Below, piece after piece: positions 48,890 to 63,652 of a DNA stretch of 64,000 nt. Position numbers and translations under genes: made by a program. The notes beneath the pieces were generated by a model that was not told the origin of the DNA, ran no database searches, and saw only the letters and a program-made list of their open reading frames with translations. Position 1 is the first letter of the stretch. Each line of letters opens with the position of its first letter. This stretch comes from Batillaria attramentaria (taxonomy: Eukaryota; Mollusca; Gastropoda; Batillariidae): the NCBI GenBank assembly GCA_018292915.2, contig JACVVK020000221.1, positions 235,001 to 299,000 on the forward strand, given 5' to 3'.

Positions 48890-49345
48890 GTCCAGTCACC
48901 GCCAACAGTTCTTCACAGAAGTGATGAATGAATCAGAAAATGTCACAGTAACTCCCGTTACGGCGCCTCGGGTAGTACTTCTTCACACACTCGATGAAAG
49001 TACATCAAGAAAATGTAACTCGAGTTACAGGCACACTTTTTCACATACTCAATGGAAGTTCATCAAGTCAGTGAAAAGGGAACTCCCGCAATTCCATGCA
49101 GACACTCATTTCTCGTATTAGGTGCATGTACTTGAACACAGTGGAACTCCAGTAAAAGGCACACTTCTTCACACCAGTACTGACTTCAAGAAAACGTAAC
49201 TCCAGTTACAGGCAGCACGACTTTACATGCTCGATGCATGTACTTCTGGAAAATGGAACTCCAGTTACTACAGGAAACGACTTCTCTACACGCGCGGTGA
49301 ATGTGCTGCCAAAATATGCAACTTCAGTCATATTCGAGCCTCACT
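48890..49345. repeat. Diverged tandem repeat, about eight units of ~55-65 bp
   Basis: Units share 'gtaactccagttacaggcac', 'acttcttcacac', a 'ctcgatg' block and 'tacatcaagaaaat'. The unit joints carry an imperfect palindrome TAACTCNAGTTA. The array begins about 190 bp upstream of the TNFR-like gene's ATG, where promoter elements would be expected. No TATA box was found between them. Confidence 0.75.
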
Positions 49346-51261
<1,916 letters not shown>

Positions 51262-51711
51262 GTACATGTACGGATTTCAGTTCCTTCCATTCTCCCCCCC
51301 CCCCAACCTACATTTTCTTTGTTGCTGTTCAGTTTCGGGGTTTCGGAAAGGGGGTGAGGGGGGTCTGTTTGTTTTTGGTTGGTTGCTTTTGTTTGGGTTC
51401 ATTTCTTGTTTTCGTCTTTTTCTTAGGGGTGGGTTTCTCTATTGTTTTGTTGTAGTTTTTACTGCTGTTTAGGGAATCAGAAAGTTAAGATAGTTTCCTT
51501 TCCTTCAATTATTTTTCCTTTTTCTCACTGAAACCTTCATTCACCATTTTCCCTTTTCTGGAAATTCATTTCTTTATTTTTTAACTTCTTAGTGCAGACT
51601 TCAATAATTCTGTTTTATTTGATTTTGCAGCAATGCATCAGTAAATCGATCGATGGAAAGCGGTGCACGCTAGACTTTCTTTAAGGCGTGTAACAATAGG
51701 TAGATGAAGCA

Positions 51712-52127
<416 letters not shown>

Positions 52128-53542
52128 CAGGCCGTGTGCCGAGTGAAGGATGACCACAAACTCTTCTCCTCTCGTGTGGACACTAATCGCAAAGCGTATT
52201 TACCAGGTCAGTTTGGGTTTTTCTAAACAATTCCACAGTGGTGTGATCGTCAGGTGTTCCTTTCACCATGTGATGTGGACACATGCAACCAAATACCAAA
52301 TACAGACACCTGCCGTGAGGTGTGATTTAAGGACTTACCTAGGTGAATGCATTGAAAAACTGTGCCCCCCCCCCCACCCCGTACCCTGTTTACTCCATCG
52401 CATTTTGCCTGGTACTTAAGAGGTCTGTAACTGTCCCGTGGAATTTCCTCCTCAGTAGAACCTTCCTGCAGAGAGCCTACTGTCAGGCGAAATGAACAGA
52501 AGACTAAATGTACACTTCAAAAAAAGCAAACAAAACTAGTGTATTTTCACCGGCTAAATAACTCAGTCAGACGAAGTCGCCTGCATTAAAAGATATTATT
52601 TCAGCGGACGAAAACAAAGTGGATCTACAGGGCTTAACATCTACGTCGGACATCGGTCATGGATAATAATAATAATCATAATGTGTAATATAACGCTTAT
52701 ACTCTAAACTCTAACTCTAAACGCCTACAAAGTTCAGGAAAATAAAATGAAATAAAATGGCATGAAAATACCAGAGAGAACAATAAAAGACACAGCAATT
52801 GTCTCTCTCTCTCACACCCACACACACACACACACACGCACACACACAGAGAGCTGTCAATCCCTCATTACTGCTGTTGAGCTGAGAACAAGGGTGTTTT
52901 TACTGCAGTTTTAAAGGTGGGGCCCGAATCCACATGCCTCTTGGTTTTTTGGAAGGGTGTTCCAAAGGGTGGGTCCTTGGTGCGAAACGGCGATTCAATT
53001 ATTGATATGTGAGATTACTTCTACCTTTACCGATTCAGTTTTGATATACAAGACTACCGTTTCTGACCAAGGCGGACATTATCGTTTCTGCGCCATAATG
53101 ATCATGATTCAGGACAAAATAATGTCTGATACTTTTTCGGACCGTGACAGCCAGGACTTAAATCCCACGGATAGTGACGAAGCACTGCCGGGGATCACGA
53201 GAAATACTTGAAAAGCAAAGCGTACGTACCTTGAGCGTGTCGACGCCAATTTCCAATGGCCAAAAAAGCAGTCTGTTTTACGTGAAAAGACCGGAACTGC
53301 ACATATAGGTCAGTAGAACCCAGTGCAACTCATTGTCCTTGTTGGAAACGCAGCAAACTTCTGACTGGCGAGACCTTACTCCATGCACTCTGCTAAACAT
53401 TGCAGAGATTTCACATGAAGATCACCCCCAGAGCAGTCTGCACCATCGCTACACTTCCCTGCAAAATATTAAGTAACGAACGTCGCTATCTTTTCACACA
53501 GGCAAACGCTATTAAAACTGACGCCACCAACGATAGCGCGTC
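52128..53542. other. Intergenic stretch with nothing recognised
   Basis: It contains a short (TC)(AC) tract at 52801-52849 and an (AAT)n at 52663-52676. The 84-codon open frame at 52957-53211 on the plus strand has no domain, splice context or neighbours to support it. Confidence 0.45.
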
Positions 53543-53547
53543 TACCT

Positions 53548-54153
53548 CACACCGGTGACGCGGCTATCCCGATTCTGACTGGCTTGCGGCGTTGAGCGCT
53601 AGCGTTGCTTGGCCGCACGCGACTTCTCTCAGAAAATCATCTGCGCTGTACTTGTGAAAGCTTGATCTCGATCTTCTTGTCGCAGAAGGTCTCTGTTCAA
53701 CTCGTAAGTGGTTTTTGTGGTGCTACTTGCGCGTACACTCACGTTGGAAGCAATTTAGTCTCGTTTTCTGTAGAAAATTCACTTTCATTCGCGATAATAT
53801 AAAATTACAGAAAGGAAAGTCACGTTTATGTGTTGAAACTACTGGAATTAACGTGGTATTTTTTGTCAGCTTCGTGTTAAACTGCAAAATAGCCCCCGAG
53901 TCTCATTGCAGTCGAACAAATATGACTCGTGTCCTTACATGAATAAAATTTTCGATATAAAATCGCTTTGGGTGGGAAGATGAAAGTCTTACTGATATGT
54001 GCATATAACAATATGATCAAATTCATTTCAGTTCTTAGCTTTCCTGGCAGCATTCTTGCACATCACCGCATGCGTGTCGCGCTTTTCCGGCCTAAAACAG
54101 TCACTGCGATCGACAGCCGGTCCGATTCGCGGCTTAGCCGCGTCACCGGTGTG
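53548..54153. mobile_element. 606-bp TIR element with 5-bp target-site duplication
   Basis: Terminal inverted repeats begin with a perfect 19-bp match, CACACCGGTGACGCGGCTA at 53548-53566 and its complement at 54135-54153, and continue imperfectly for about 20 more bases. The 5-bp direct repeat TACCT flanks both ends (53543-53547 and 54154-54158). No transposase frame is visible, so it is non-autonomous. Superfamily not assigned. Confidence 0.78.
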
Positions 54154-54323
54154 TACCTGCACCGAACGTATGAGTCACTGCTTTCCTGTGATTCACCTGT
54201 TGAAAAAGCCTCTGCACAGTTTGATCGCTAAATAGGGTGATAAAAACAGCGCGGCTTTGGACCGTGTGCGTAACGCAAGACCCTCGTGTGAAATGTCAAC
54301 AAACATAAGTGGGGTGAGCGGTG

Positions 54324-54507
54324 GTCTAAATAGTAGGTAGCGTGTCGGATTTAGCCGTACGGCTGCGCTACTGAACGGCCGTCACCAACGTCACGGCGAT
54401 GAAGTGTGGGTTCGAGCCCAGGTCGACCTTGTGATATGTGATACCGGTTTTTTTCCGGGCTGCTCAACGGGTTATCCGGCTTTCCTCCCCCCAGCTAAAT
54501 CATAGTG

Positions 54508-54555
<48 letters not shown>

Positions 54556-54645
54556 GGTCTTGGGTGGCGCTGCACCGCGACGACGCGCTTCCCCCGGGGG
54601 AAGCAGCCCGAATTTTCCGAAAGGGATAATAAAGCAGCTTTAAAA
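54324..54645 (+). mobile_element. SINE family B with tRNA-like head, split by a (TA)n tract
   Basis: Near 54330 a block 'gtaggtagcgtgtcggatt' is A-box-like, and 'gggttcgagccc' near 54412 is a good B box. The shared family B body follows ('gggttatccggctttcctcc', a (TA)n at 54509-54552, 'ggtggcgctgcaccgcg', the palindrome CTTCCCCCGGGGGAAG, 'aaagggataataaag'). The other copy is at 1855-2110 on the minus strand. It has no poly-A tail; it ends in AATAAAG. Confidence 0.75.
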
Positions 54646-54685
54646 ACGGCAGTGTAACAGTGCATTTTACAGGCTAGTTTTGTGC

Positions 54686-54856
54686 GGCTGGGTGGGTGTC
54701 TGGGGATTTAACGTCCTTTTCCACCACATACGGGTGATATCAAAGACGGGGCAACGATGAAAAAGCCAGCACAAATATTTGGCCCCGGCCGGGATCGAAC
54801 TCACGACCCGAGCATTACAAGTCCAACGCTCTACCATTCGACCACCCCGGCTCCGC
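54686..54856 (-). mobile_element. SINE family A, copy 5, with a 14-bp target-site duplication
   Basis: Full-length copy. Perfect flanking repeats GGCTAGTTTTGTGC occur at 54672-54685 and 54857-54870. It inserted just 3' of the family B SINE. Confidence 0.92.
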
Positions 54857-54952
54857 GGCTAGTTTTGTGCACTTTAGTGGTGCGTCTGTATCAACAAACA
54901 TAAGGGGGGGGGGGGGGGGGTGAGCGGTGCATGTCGTTCAGTCAGCCAGTAT

Positions 54953-55211
54953 TGCTCAGTTGGTTTTGTTCGCCCGGTAGAGGGTGCAGATATATACCAG
55001 TCATGCGCAGGAGGGGCAAATAAACTCCATACTGTTTCCCCGCAACGCGAGAAAGGGGGGGGGGGGGGGGTGCAAATGTAGTCCGGGGTCTGGCAAAATG
55101 AGGTCACTTGGCCGCTGACTTCGTTCTACGACTTTACTTTATGCCAAATATCGATATAATTGACTGGTATACATTTGCACCCCCTAACGGGCGAACTATA
55201 CCAACTGAGCC
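54953..55211. mobile_element. MITE-like TIR element, copy 1
   Basis: Ends are 'gctcagttggttttgttcgc' and the complement of 'gaactataccaactgagc', with pairing extending about 45 bp. The inside matches the copy at 57048-57312 ('ataccagtcatgcgcagga', 'gggcaaataaactcca', 'gctgacttcgttctacgact'). Instead of a short duplication it is flanked by ~26-bp imperfect direct repeats starting CATGTCGTTCAGTCA at 54930 and 55252. It also contains a G run at 55057-55070. Confidence 0.75.
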
Positions 55212-55575
55212 TTCGTGGCTCGTCTGCATCAGTCATCAGTCCTATGCAATACATGTCGTTCAGTCAACCAGATTTTGCGTGAACTTCAATATCGTGAAGG
55301 TGGAAAACGACTGCAGGTGAAGTGCATGAAGGAAGCCATTATTCTGTGAAACTTTTTCAACATCCTGGAAATGTTCATAGGTCTGCCATAGCCTTGATAT
55401 AATTATATTGTATACATGTGCAGCAAACCGTTCACCTGGCAACCAAAGGTGTTCTCTGGTGTTGTTGGAAAAATAATTTCCTAGAGAATAATCCTTACCG
55501 CTTTTTTTTTTTTCTCAGGGTTTGCCGTCTCCTTTTCACATTTGTTGAGTTCTTCTGTCAGCTATGGGAGAGTGG

Positions 55576-55704
<129 letters not shown>

Positions 55705-55836
55705 CAACATTCTTGAAAGTTGAACATGGAACTTTGTAGAGAAACAGAGAGAGAGAGAGAGAGACTTACAACGTACCAAAAAAACCCCCAAAACAAAACA
55801 AAACCAACGATTAACCCTTTCACAACAAAATACAGT

Positions 55837-55842
55837 TTATTT
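55837..55842 (-). other. Poly(A) signal candidate for the FNIII receptor gene
   Basis: AATAAA on the minus strand is followed within 15-35 nt by TTTTGTTGTG and TTGGTTTTGTTTTG, good GU-rich downstream elements. Confidence 0.4.
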
Positions 55843-57047
55843 CACAAACGCATCACTGTAAAGCAAGGGTAACAGTTTTAAAAAGAGAATTTGCTTAGCG
55901 TTTATCACTTATATTGCAAAGGAATGTTTCAGATTCCTGTCTAATGCCACCATCAACAGTTACACTGACCCCCAATAAAAACAAACTTTTGTCTGGGTCT
56001 GCCCAACTGATATTCATTACAATGTACTTCAATTGCACAAGCTGGGGATAATTATAAACTTTCAGGAAAGATCTCTTAGGAAGTATGGATTTTATCCAAT
56101 AGCCTATCAGTTTTCTCCAGAAGAATAAAAAAAGGGAGTGGGGGTGGGGGAACAAAAACAAGCCAACTACTAACAAGTAAAAGGTAAACGTCATAAACGG
56201 ATCAAAGAATAATATTTCAACAACGAAAAGTAGAAACATACTGGCATGTACAGGTTAATATCTTGAGGTTCTCATGCAGAACAGTGTTGCAACATGTCTG
56301 TTTAACAAATAATGAAAAATAATTTCAAAAATAAAACTACAGTGATCTAAACCTACATTACTGTAATGGCATGGTTTAGTTTTACTTTAATTCCATGTAG
56401 GAATCACACTTTCTTTCTTCTTCTTCTTTTTTTTTTTTTTAATCCTTGAAGTGTTGCATTAAGCTTTGTTTGCTGACAGAGACAATGCAGATCTTTTGTG
56501 AAAAGCTCAGATAGTAAGACTGCAAAATCAATAAACTGCTTCTTAATAAACATTTTCTGTTTAGATACAGTGAGTCATACATACTGTGCAAAAACTATAT
56601 ATACATTTGCAAAACAGTTAAAAAATCTATATATCCAAAGTGCATCCGCACATGCTGACATACATATTTGCTACACACTGCAGGCACTTACTGTTGAAAC
56701 ACTGTAACAATTGACAACCATCATCCTGCATCGAAAGTGCATCATTTGTCGACATGTTTGCATGTCACGGTGGGCAATTGTTGTTAGTTCACTGCTTAAA
56801 ACAACTCATGGTATGTTATAAGCACTTACAAATTCATTCCATGCCTACAAATACAAGGACAAAGTTTCATTTCTAGATCTACAAATTTATGCATACAAGT
56901 ATATGCACCCATAAAAAGAGTCTGGAATATCAACTTTCAAACAGCTGCGAAGCTGTTGATAATTATGAAATGTAACAAAAATCTGTGTGCACCTCATGTC
57001 ATACCACAACACTGGCATGACAGAAGATCTGTCAACACGGTAAGTAG

Positions 57048-57312
57048 AGCTCAGCTGGTATAGTTCGCCTGTTAAGGGGGTGCAAAGGTATACCAGTCAT
57101 GCGCAGGACGGGCAAATAAACTCCAGTCGTCCACTAACGGGGGCGACTGTGTCCCCACAACGCGGGAGGGGGTGCAAATGTACTCCGGGGTCTGGCGAGG
57201 TGAAGTCGCATGGCAGCTGACTTCGTTCTACGACTTGACTTTATGCAAAATATTGACGGAATTGACTGGCATACATTTGCACTCCCTAACGGGTGAACTA
57301 TAGCAACTGAGC
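57048..57312. mobile_element. MITE-like TIR element, copy 2, with perfect 8-bp target-site duplication
   Basis: 265 bp. Ends are AGCTCAGCTGGTATAGTTCG and the complement of GAACTATAGCAACTGAGC, with the inverted match extending about 45 bp. The direct repeat GTAAGTAG lies at 57040-57047 and 57313-57320. An 8-bp duplication fits the hAT superfamily. No coding capacity. Confidence 0.85.
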
Positions 57313-58067
57313 GTAAGTAGAAAGGTCTAACAAAGAGGACCTGGCCTGTAAAACAATCCTGAAAACTGCCAGCGAGGGCAATAAACTTCACCTCACTCCA
57401 TCCAATGCTGCATGCGGTTTGTAATGTAACACCAAGAGCTGCATAACTAAAGCCGGCCACATGCTACCACCGACCAATGTATGCATAAGTGGTGAGCTTT
57501 TTAGTGTTTTTTTAACAAGGTCCCCTTTCCAGTTATCACAGCCCAGGAAATCCTCTAGGATGGGGGATATCAGTCACTCAGTACTGGAGGCTAGAGCCAT
57601 AAACAATGCCAACAACAGTGTGGTCAGTCACCACCATGCCCCACTGGGTGACTGGGCGTGTCTGTGACTGTCCAACGGCTGTTCACGCTCCATATTATTA
57701 ATGCTCCGCAAATAAAATTTGTCCCATTTCGGCAAACGAAACTCTACAGCCTGTGACCAGCTCTTAGCTGTGCGGTTCCTGGTAACCTGATTTTGAAGAC
57801 AGCTCAGGACAATGCATATTTCTTTCACTTCCCTGAGCTATTCTCATAATTTCACGTTCATGATGGCAAGGTCATTCAATAAAATTTTTGTGTGTGAAAT
57901 ATATTACTTATTCAACAAAGACCTCAGTCAAGAACTCCTACTGCATCCCGTGCAGTCTTACAATGCAGCGACGGTCTGTAAACTATCACCAACGGAATAT
58001 CATTATCAAGAACTATTTTATAAAAAATAAAGGTCTGGAATTGTGGAATGTATGAGATTCACTCACT

Positions 58068-58081
58068 GCATATATATATAT

Positions 58082-58122
<41 letters not shown>
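58068..58122. repeat. (TA)n microsatellite
   Basis: About 25 TA units with one AAAT interruption. Confidence 0.9.
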
Positions 58123-58125
<3 letters not shown>

Positions 58126-58645
58126 GCATATGCACATAAATGGTAATACATGAAGCAAAACTTGCTGGATGTATTTTAGAACACTGCCAAAGCAAAAGGT
58201 TACACACACACACACACACAAAAAAAAAAGCAATCTCAACTCCAGTTTACACTGTACATGTATAAGAAGTCACATGATCTCTGAGGAAGGATACATTAAT
58301 TGTACAGTTTTGTAAAGTTGCCAATACATAATCTCTGGAATAAATTGCAACAACATGAAAACTGGATATGTACATAATTTCACAAGGTACACACGCGCAT
58401 ACACAAACTGGCTCTCCAACAGCAGACATGAATGCAATATGACAGAGTTTTCCGTAAAAAAAAAAAATTCTTCCTAATGTGTTATCTTGACTCAGAAAAT
58501 AACGCCACAACGGGGTAATCCAAGGTTATCTACATTATTTTCAGTAAGTGCTGTTTCACTCAGAGCCTTCAAAAATTTGCTAAGTGTTAGGAAATCCCTG
58601 TAACTTCTGTAACAGTTTTCTGTCTATCTGTCTGGCTGATGTTAG

Positions 58646-58930
58646 TTCCGGGTATGTTCACGTAAGATCAGATAAAACAACAGCCCCAGTTTCACCTGAA
58701 GTATGCTGAGTTACACCAAGAAAGAATCAGAGAAAAGTGCCTGAGTATGCCAAGTTTACATTTGCTACACCATCTTTCTGGCTGATGATCAGCCAGAAAG
58801 ATGGTGTACCAAATGTAAAAGTGATGTTACATGGTATGTTCAGTTAACACAACAGCCCCTGTTTCACCTGGAGTATGCCGAGTTACACCAAGAATGAATC
58901 AGAGAAAATATCAAGTGCCAGGCAAGGCAA
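58646..58930. repeat. Diverged direct duplication with a 32-bp near-perfect palindrome between copies
   Basis: 'cagcccc.gtttcacctg.agtatgc.gagttacaccaagaa' occurs at 58681-58724 and again at 58853-58893, step about 172 bp. Between them the arms 58755-58786 and 58788-58819 are reverse complements with one mismatch around a single central base. It lies within the possible 3' UTR of the FNIII gene. Confidence 0.85.
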
Positions 58931-59500
58931 CTTAGAGCAGACATTAAAGCGAAAATCTCGCTGGCAAGTTTACATATGAAGTATGTATAAATGTAAACTG
59001 AAACACCCAAACAGAAACATCAGGCAACTGGTAATTAAATCTTTGTGGTGAAAGACAAGAGATTCATCACATAACTTTGTGGATATGTGACTTCAGCATG
59101 CAGTGTAAAATGAATTTGATAACACTCAACTTGATATGTCCACTGAATCTGATATGTAATGAAAGAACATGTTATCATAAACAGGGTCTCTCAGACAGCA
59201 AAACATAGTCAATGAGAAAGGCTGCTTTCCAGTAAAAAAAAATATACATTTAAAGAGGGCATTTGTACATATACCGGTACATAAGGAATGCATCTTCAGG
59301 AAAAGTTAACAGATCTGTTCATTTTAGATATAGGTACTTTAGAAGTTCAACTGGTCGAGTCTCCTTTTCTTTTCTGAAGAAAGTTAGGGTTGTTACTACA
59401 GTAATTTGCTGCAGTTTCATGACACGTCACTCAACACTCAGCAGTGGTTCTACAGGCACCAATACACAGCATTCAGTTTTAAGTGTACAGCACGCGTGCA

Positions 59501-59504
<4 letters not shown>

Positions 59505-59543
<39 letters not shown>

Positions 59544-59546
59544 ACA
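59505..59546. repeat. (CA)n microsatellite
   Basis: About 20 CA units with one AA interruption. Confidence 0.9.
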
Positions 59547-60002
59547 CTGAAATCCAGCATCAATCAATCAATAAAGCTTAGTACGCCCTTTCATGAGATC
59601 AAAAAGATAATCTTTGTGGATAAAATATTTTATCACCAAAGTCACCTATTTGGTTGGAAAAGGAACCCCTATAATTATACTGCTGCATAATTGTCTAAAC
59701 GTATTACAGAAAATAGAGCACTAGTTCAAAGAATCACTGCCTGTACAGAACTGCCAACACTTACATACTGACACCTAACATGGCCTGTTTCGTCATCACT
59801 CACATCTCTTTGATATTCCATCAGACAGCTGTCTCAACCTCTACAAGTGCCCATGGTTGGGAGGTAAATATCAGAGAGGGAACAGCTGGAAAGACTCCTG
59901 CAACTCATTATGAGGTACTTCCTTTCACTCTGGAATCACAACAGTAAGCTGTCCCTTTAAAAACCTAGGTGTCACCGGGATAGCGTTGAAAACATAACAC
60001 GG

Positions 60003-60172
60003 GTGGGCGGGTGTTTTGGGAGTTTAACGTCCTTTTCCACCACATACGGTTGATATCAAAGACGGGGCAATGATGCAAAAGCCAGCACAAATATTTGGCC
60101 CCAGCCGGGATACGAACTCACAACCCGAGCATTAGAAGTCCAACGCTGTACCAATCGGCCACCCCAGCTCCC
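60003..60172 (-). mobile_element. SINE family A, copy 6
   Basis: Full-length copy in the possible 3' UTR of the FNIII gene. Imperfect flanking A/C-rich repeats (AAAACATAACAC and AAACAAAACAC) may be an eroded target-site duplication. Confidence 0.85.
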
Positions 60173-60833
60173 CAAACAAAACACAGTCAAGCGGAAACAG
60201 GATGTAACAAGATGTAAGACACGTCCTCCCTCTGACACTGGTGTCCTTGCTAAACCTCACAAATGTAATGAAAATAATAATCTACAATGCATCACCAGGT
60301 CGGGAAACGACATTATAGCCTCTGCTGCTTAACGTATTCAGCATGCCTTGTAAGTTGCAATTAATATGTATTACACCCATATCTGTAAAGCTTTGCAGGA
60401 AGCAGGCAGAATTCTTGGAAGGTTTCATGGCAATCCCCTTTCGTATGGAGGTGAAATATGCAAAATTCTCAACTAGTATTGCCAGAGAAACGGGCCTGGC
60501 TGTAACAAACTGAAGTAAAATCATGCCACTCGAGCCTACTATCATTTGGTAAAAGGGACTAAGCGCCATGGACTTGATAAACACTTAGACCTTTCACAAT
60601 TTGATGTGCATATATCAGTTGCCCTTTCAATAAGACTCTCTCACACACACTCAAAATCTTCACACTCAAACTTTCTCAAAGCAGCCAAGTTTCACACAAG
60701 CCCTACCCAGCATACCATCTCCATACCAAATCCACAACTTATCCCATTTCACCCCCAGCTCACCCTTACTGTTCCTTCATCTCTTGGGACTCAACAGTTG
60801 CCGAACATCTCACAATAATCACACACCACCCTG

Positions 60834-63572
60834 TTATGTAGTGGATTCGTTATTGGTGTGGGGCGTTATATCCGACACTGGCAATGTCGCCACATCCTGG
60901 CTCGTCCCATTCGTGTCCGGCTTTACCCCGGCTGGGGTGTCATACACATACTTGTCGGAGGGGTATTCCATCTCTGACACTGCCTTGGAAGAAGCGGCAG
61001 CAGCAGTGGCAGCGGCTTGGTCTTCATTGAGGCGAGCATATCCGAAGGTGCCATCTTCTCTTGGTTGATTCTGAGGTTGCATGACATTGTCATACGGTGC
61101 CTCTCCAGGCAAGCCACCGATCTGTAGAGGAACATTGCATGAGCTAATCAGCCTTTTTCAGTTGATGTACAAGTACATGACATCACCTTGTCAATGTATA
61201 TAATTATTGTTGCTCTCGCAAGGTTTAGCCAGGACACGAGACAAAATGCAAGGCGTGGTTAAAAAGTCAGAAAAAAGTCTGTCCTTCAGGCTATTTTGCC
61301 TCTCTCAGATCAATCATGATACAAAAATATCTTCTCAGGGTTTTTATTTAAACCTCCTCTGGTATAATATAAAGTGTGACGTTCATGCAAGGGCTGTTTC
61401 AGCACCATCCTGGTGTGTACGAGATTGGTGTGTGTGTTGGGGCGTGTGTGTGTATGTGTGTGTGTATGTGTGTGTTGGGGGGGGGGGGGGGGGGGGGCTG
61501 GTAAGCTCACTAAACTGAACACAAAACAGATAATACTTACATGGACTTGCTGATTGCCATAGCCAGGATTTTCAAAAGAAACACTCTCTGACATCTTCTG
61601 TTTCTGAATGCGGCTCCTGCACATCACCATCATCGTCATCATCATCATCATTGTAATGCTCAGCATAAAAATCAACATGATGCATAACAACAAAGAAAAT
61701 ATGTCATATGCAGAGAAGATTTTCCAAAAAGAAATACTTCAAACATTCACAGTAACAAAAAGGATAACAAAATTATACATTTGCAGAAAGCGAAACCACC
61801 CTAATCAGATGACAGCTAAAAGCTGTAACGGTAAATGAATAAGCAAAGCAGAGTCCAACAAATGAAAGCGGACAGCAGGACTACTGTATAAACCAACTTA
61901 CTTTGAGATGATTAGGAAGATGACAACACCAATCGCAATGACTGCCACGACTGCGAGGATGATGCCAGCAATCTGAGCTCCCGTAATTTCCGCTTCTGTA
62001 CACAGACACACCAACATATCATTTTCTGGAGCGAGACGGAGACAGGGACACAAAACTGACAGATAGTCTTTGAGTTTGAGAGTGTGTGTGTGTGTGTGTG
62101 CGTGCTTGCATGTGTGCATGCATGCATGCGTGTGTGCGTACATGTATTTCAGTGAGAGAAAGAGAGACAGCATAATTCGTAAAAGCCCATGCAAAAATTG
62201 CAGTTTTACTTGAAATCTTTCCTATCAGTCAGCGCCACTTCAAATCACCATTATGCAATCTGCAGCGCTCTCAGACTTCGTGGGTAAGGCCCACACCTTG
62301 CATAATAGTGGCTTGAAGTGGCTCCTACTGGTGTGCAGTGGCCTGTTCTTTTTAACCAGTCTTAATGGGCAGGGAGTGGTAGGGCTCAGTTCTTCAGGGT
62401 AGATGATGTGTGGACATTGTTCCTGTACATACCTCGGTGTGCTCCCTCCGATGCCCCAGGTACACCTGTAGTGCCTACAAACAGAAAACGACAATGAATT
62501 TTTTTTTAACTTCACCTATGTACATACATGTTACACATACATACTTAACTAGTGTTATTAACGGACAGATCCGGAAACTTTAATTAAAAGTACTAGGCAG
62601 ATATGGCAACGTGCCTGTGCGAACTCCTGTAGTGAATCTGACAGTTTTAGTCGGAATCAGTCCCAGTCCTTGGACGTTCACACTTTTGACGTACAGCTCA
62701 TACTCGGTTTCTGGATCCAGGTTATGGATACGAACTGTGTTGTCCCTTGTTCGTACCTGCACATACACACACAGAACGTGCAGTAAGTCAGCAAGTTATT
62801 GTCATCTGCAACAAAGGCCTGAGCGCCTGTTCAAATCCACTGAGCTTAAGCCCTTTTTCAAATGACAGTAGAAATATGAGGATGGTTGTCAAAACCGTTT
62901 TCTGGCTGAAAAAAGAATGTTTGCTCAGACAGACACACTCAAGCACATAAAATCTCTACCTTCTTGTGTGTGTGTGCATGTGCGTGTGTGTGCGTGTGTG
63001 TGTGCAACAATTCTGGAGAAGAAAAAAAACCCAGCTCTCTACAATAATGAAAAAGAATGAATGTTTCACTCAAAAACCAACAAAATCCTTTTAATACTGG
63101 AACCTCTTGAAACTATACCAACAGCAGAGTCCTGTCTCTGGGAATGGTTTTCACTGTACAGTGAGTGAATAAAGGGAAGTTACTCATGCGTGTAAATATA
63201 CTGGTCTCCACTAAAACCAAAATGACCGTGACAAAAAAAGGAAAAGAAATCTTGTGGAAAATACACACTTACGTCACTAAATTTGACTGCGTTGGCAGGC
63301 TTGTAAAATACTGCATAGCCATCAACACGGGACGACTGAGGAGGGGGAGGCACCCATGTCACATCCACACTTGTACCCTCAAACAAGACTGCCTGTACAT
63401 TTGAGGGTGGCATTGGCAATGCACCTGTAAAATCATAAAATAGTAAGCTGACCACACATACAAACAAACTGACCACACTGCTCATGTGTCTGATGTTCTA
63501 CATCACTGAACAAAAACTGTCACCAAACAGCAAAAACGAAATGTCAGCTAGCTAATGTGATTTCTCTCATTC

Positions 63573-63652
<80 letters not shown>

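Larger units (their letters stand above)
55843..60833 (-). other. Possible 5-kb 3' UTR of the FNIII receptor gene
   Basis: The stretch between the receptor stop codon and the poly(A) candidate is AT-rich and lacks long open frames. It has fewer homopolymers than the neighbouring intergenic DNA. It hosts a MITE (57048), a SINE (60003), a (TA)n tract and a palindrome (58755). Earlier poly(A) sites may exist. The extent is inference. Confidence 0.3.

Noticed and set aside
52957..53211. 84-codon open frame on the plus strand
   Set aside because: It has no recognisable domain, no supporting exon neighbours, and a length expected by chance in this much sequence.
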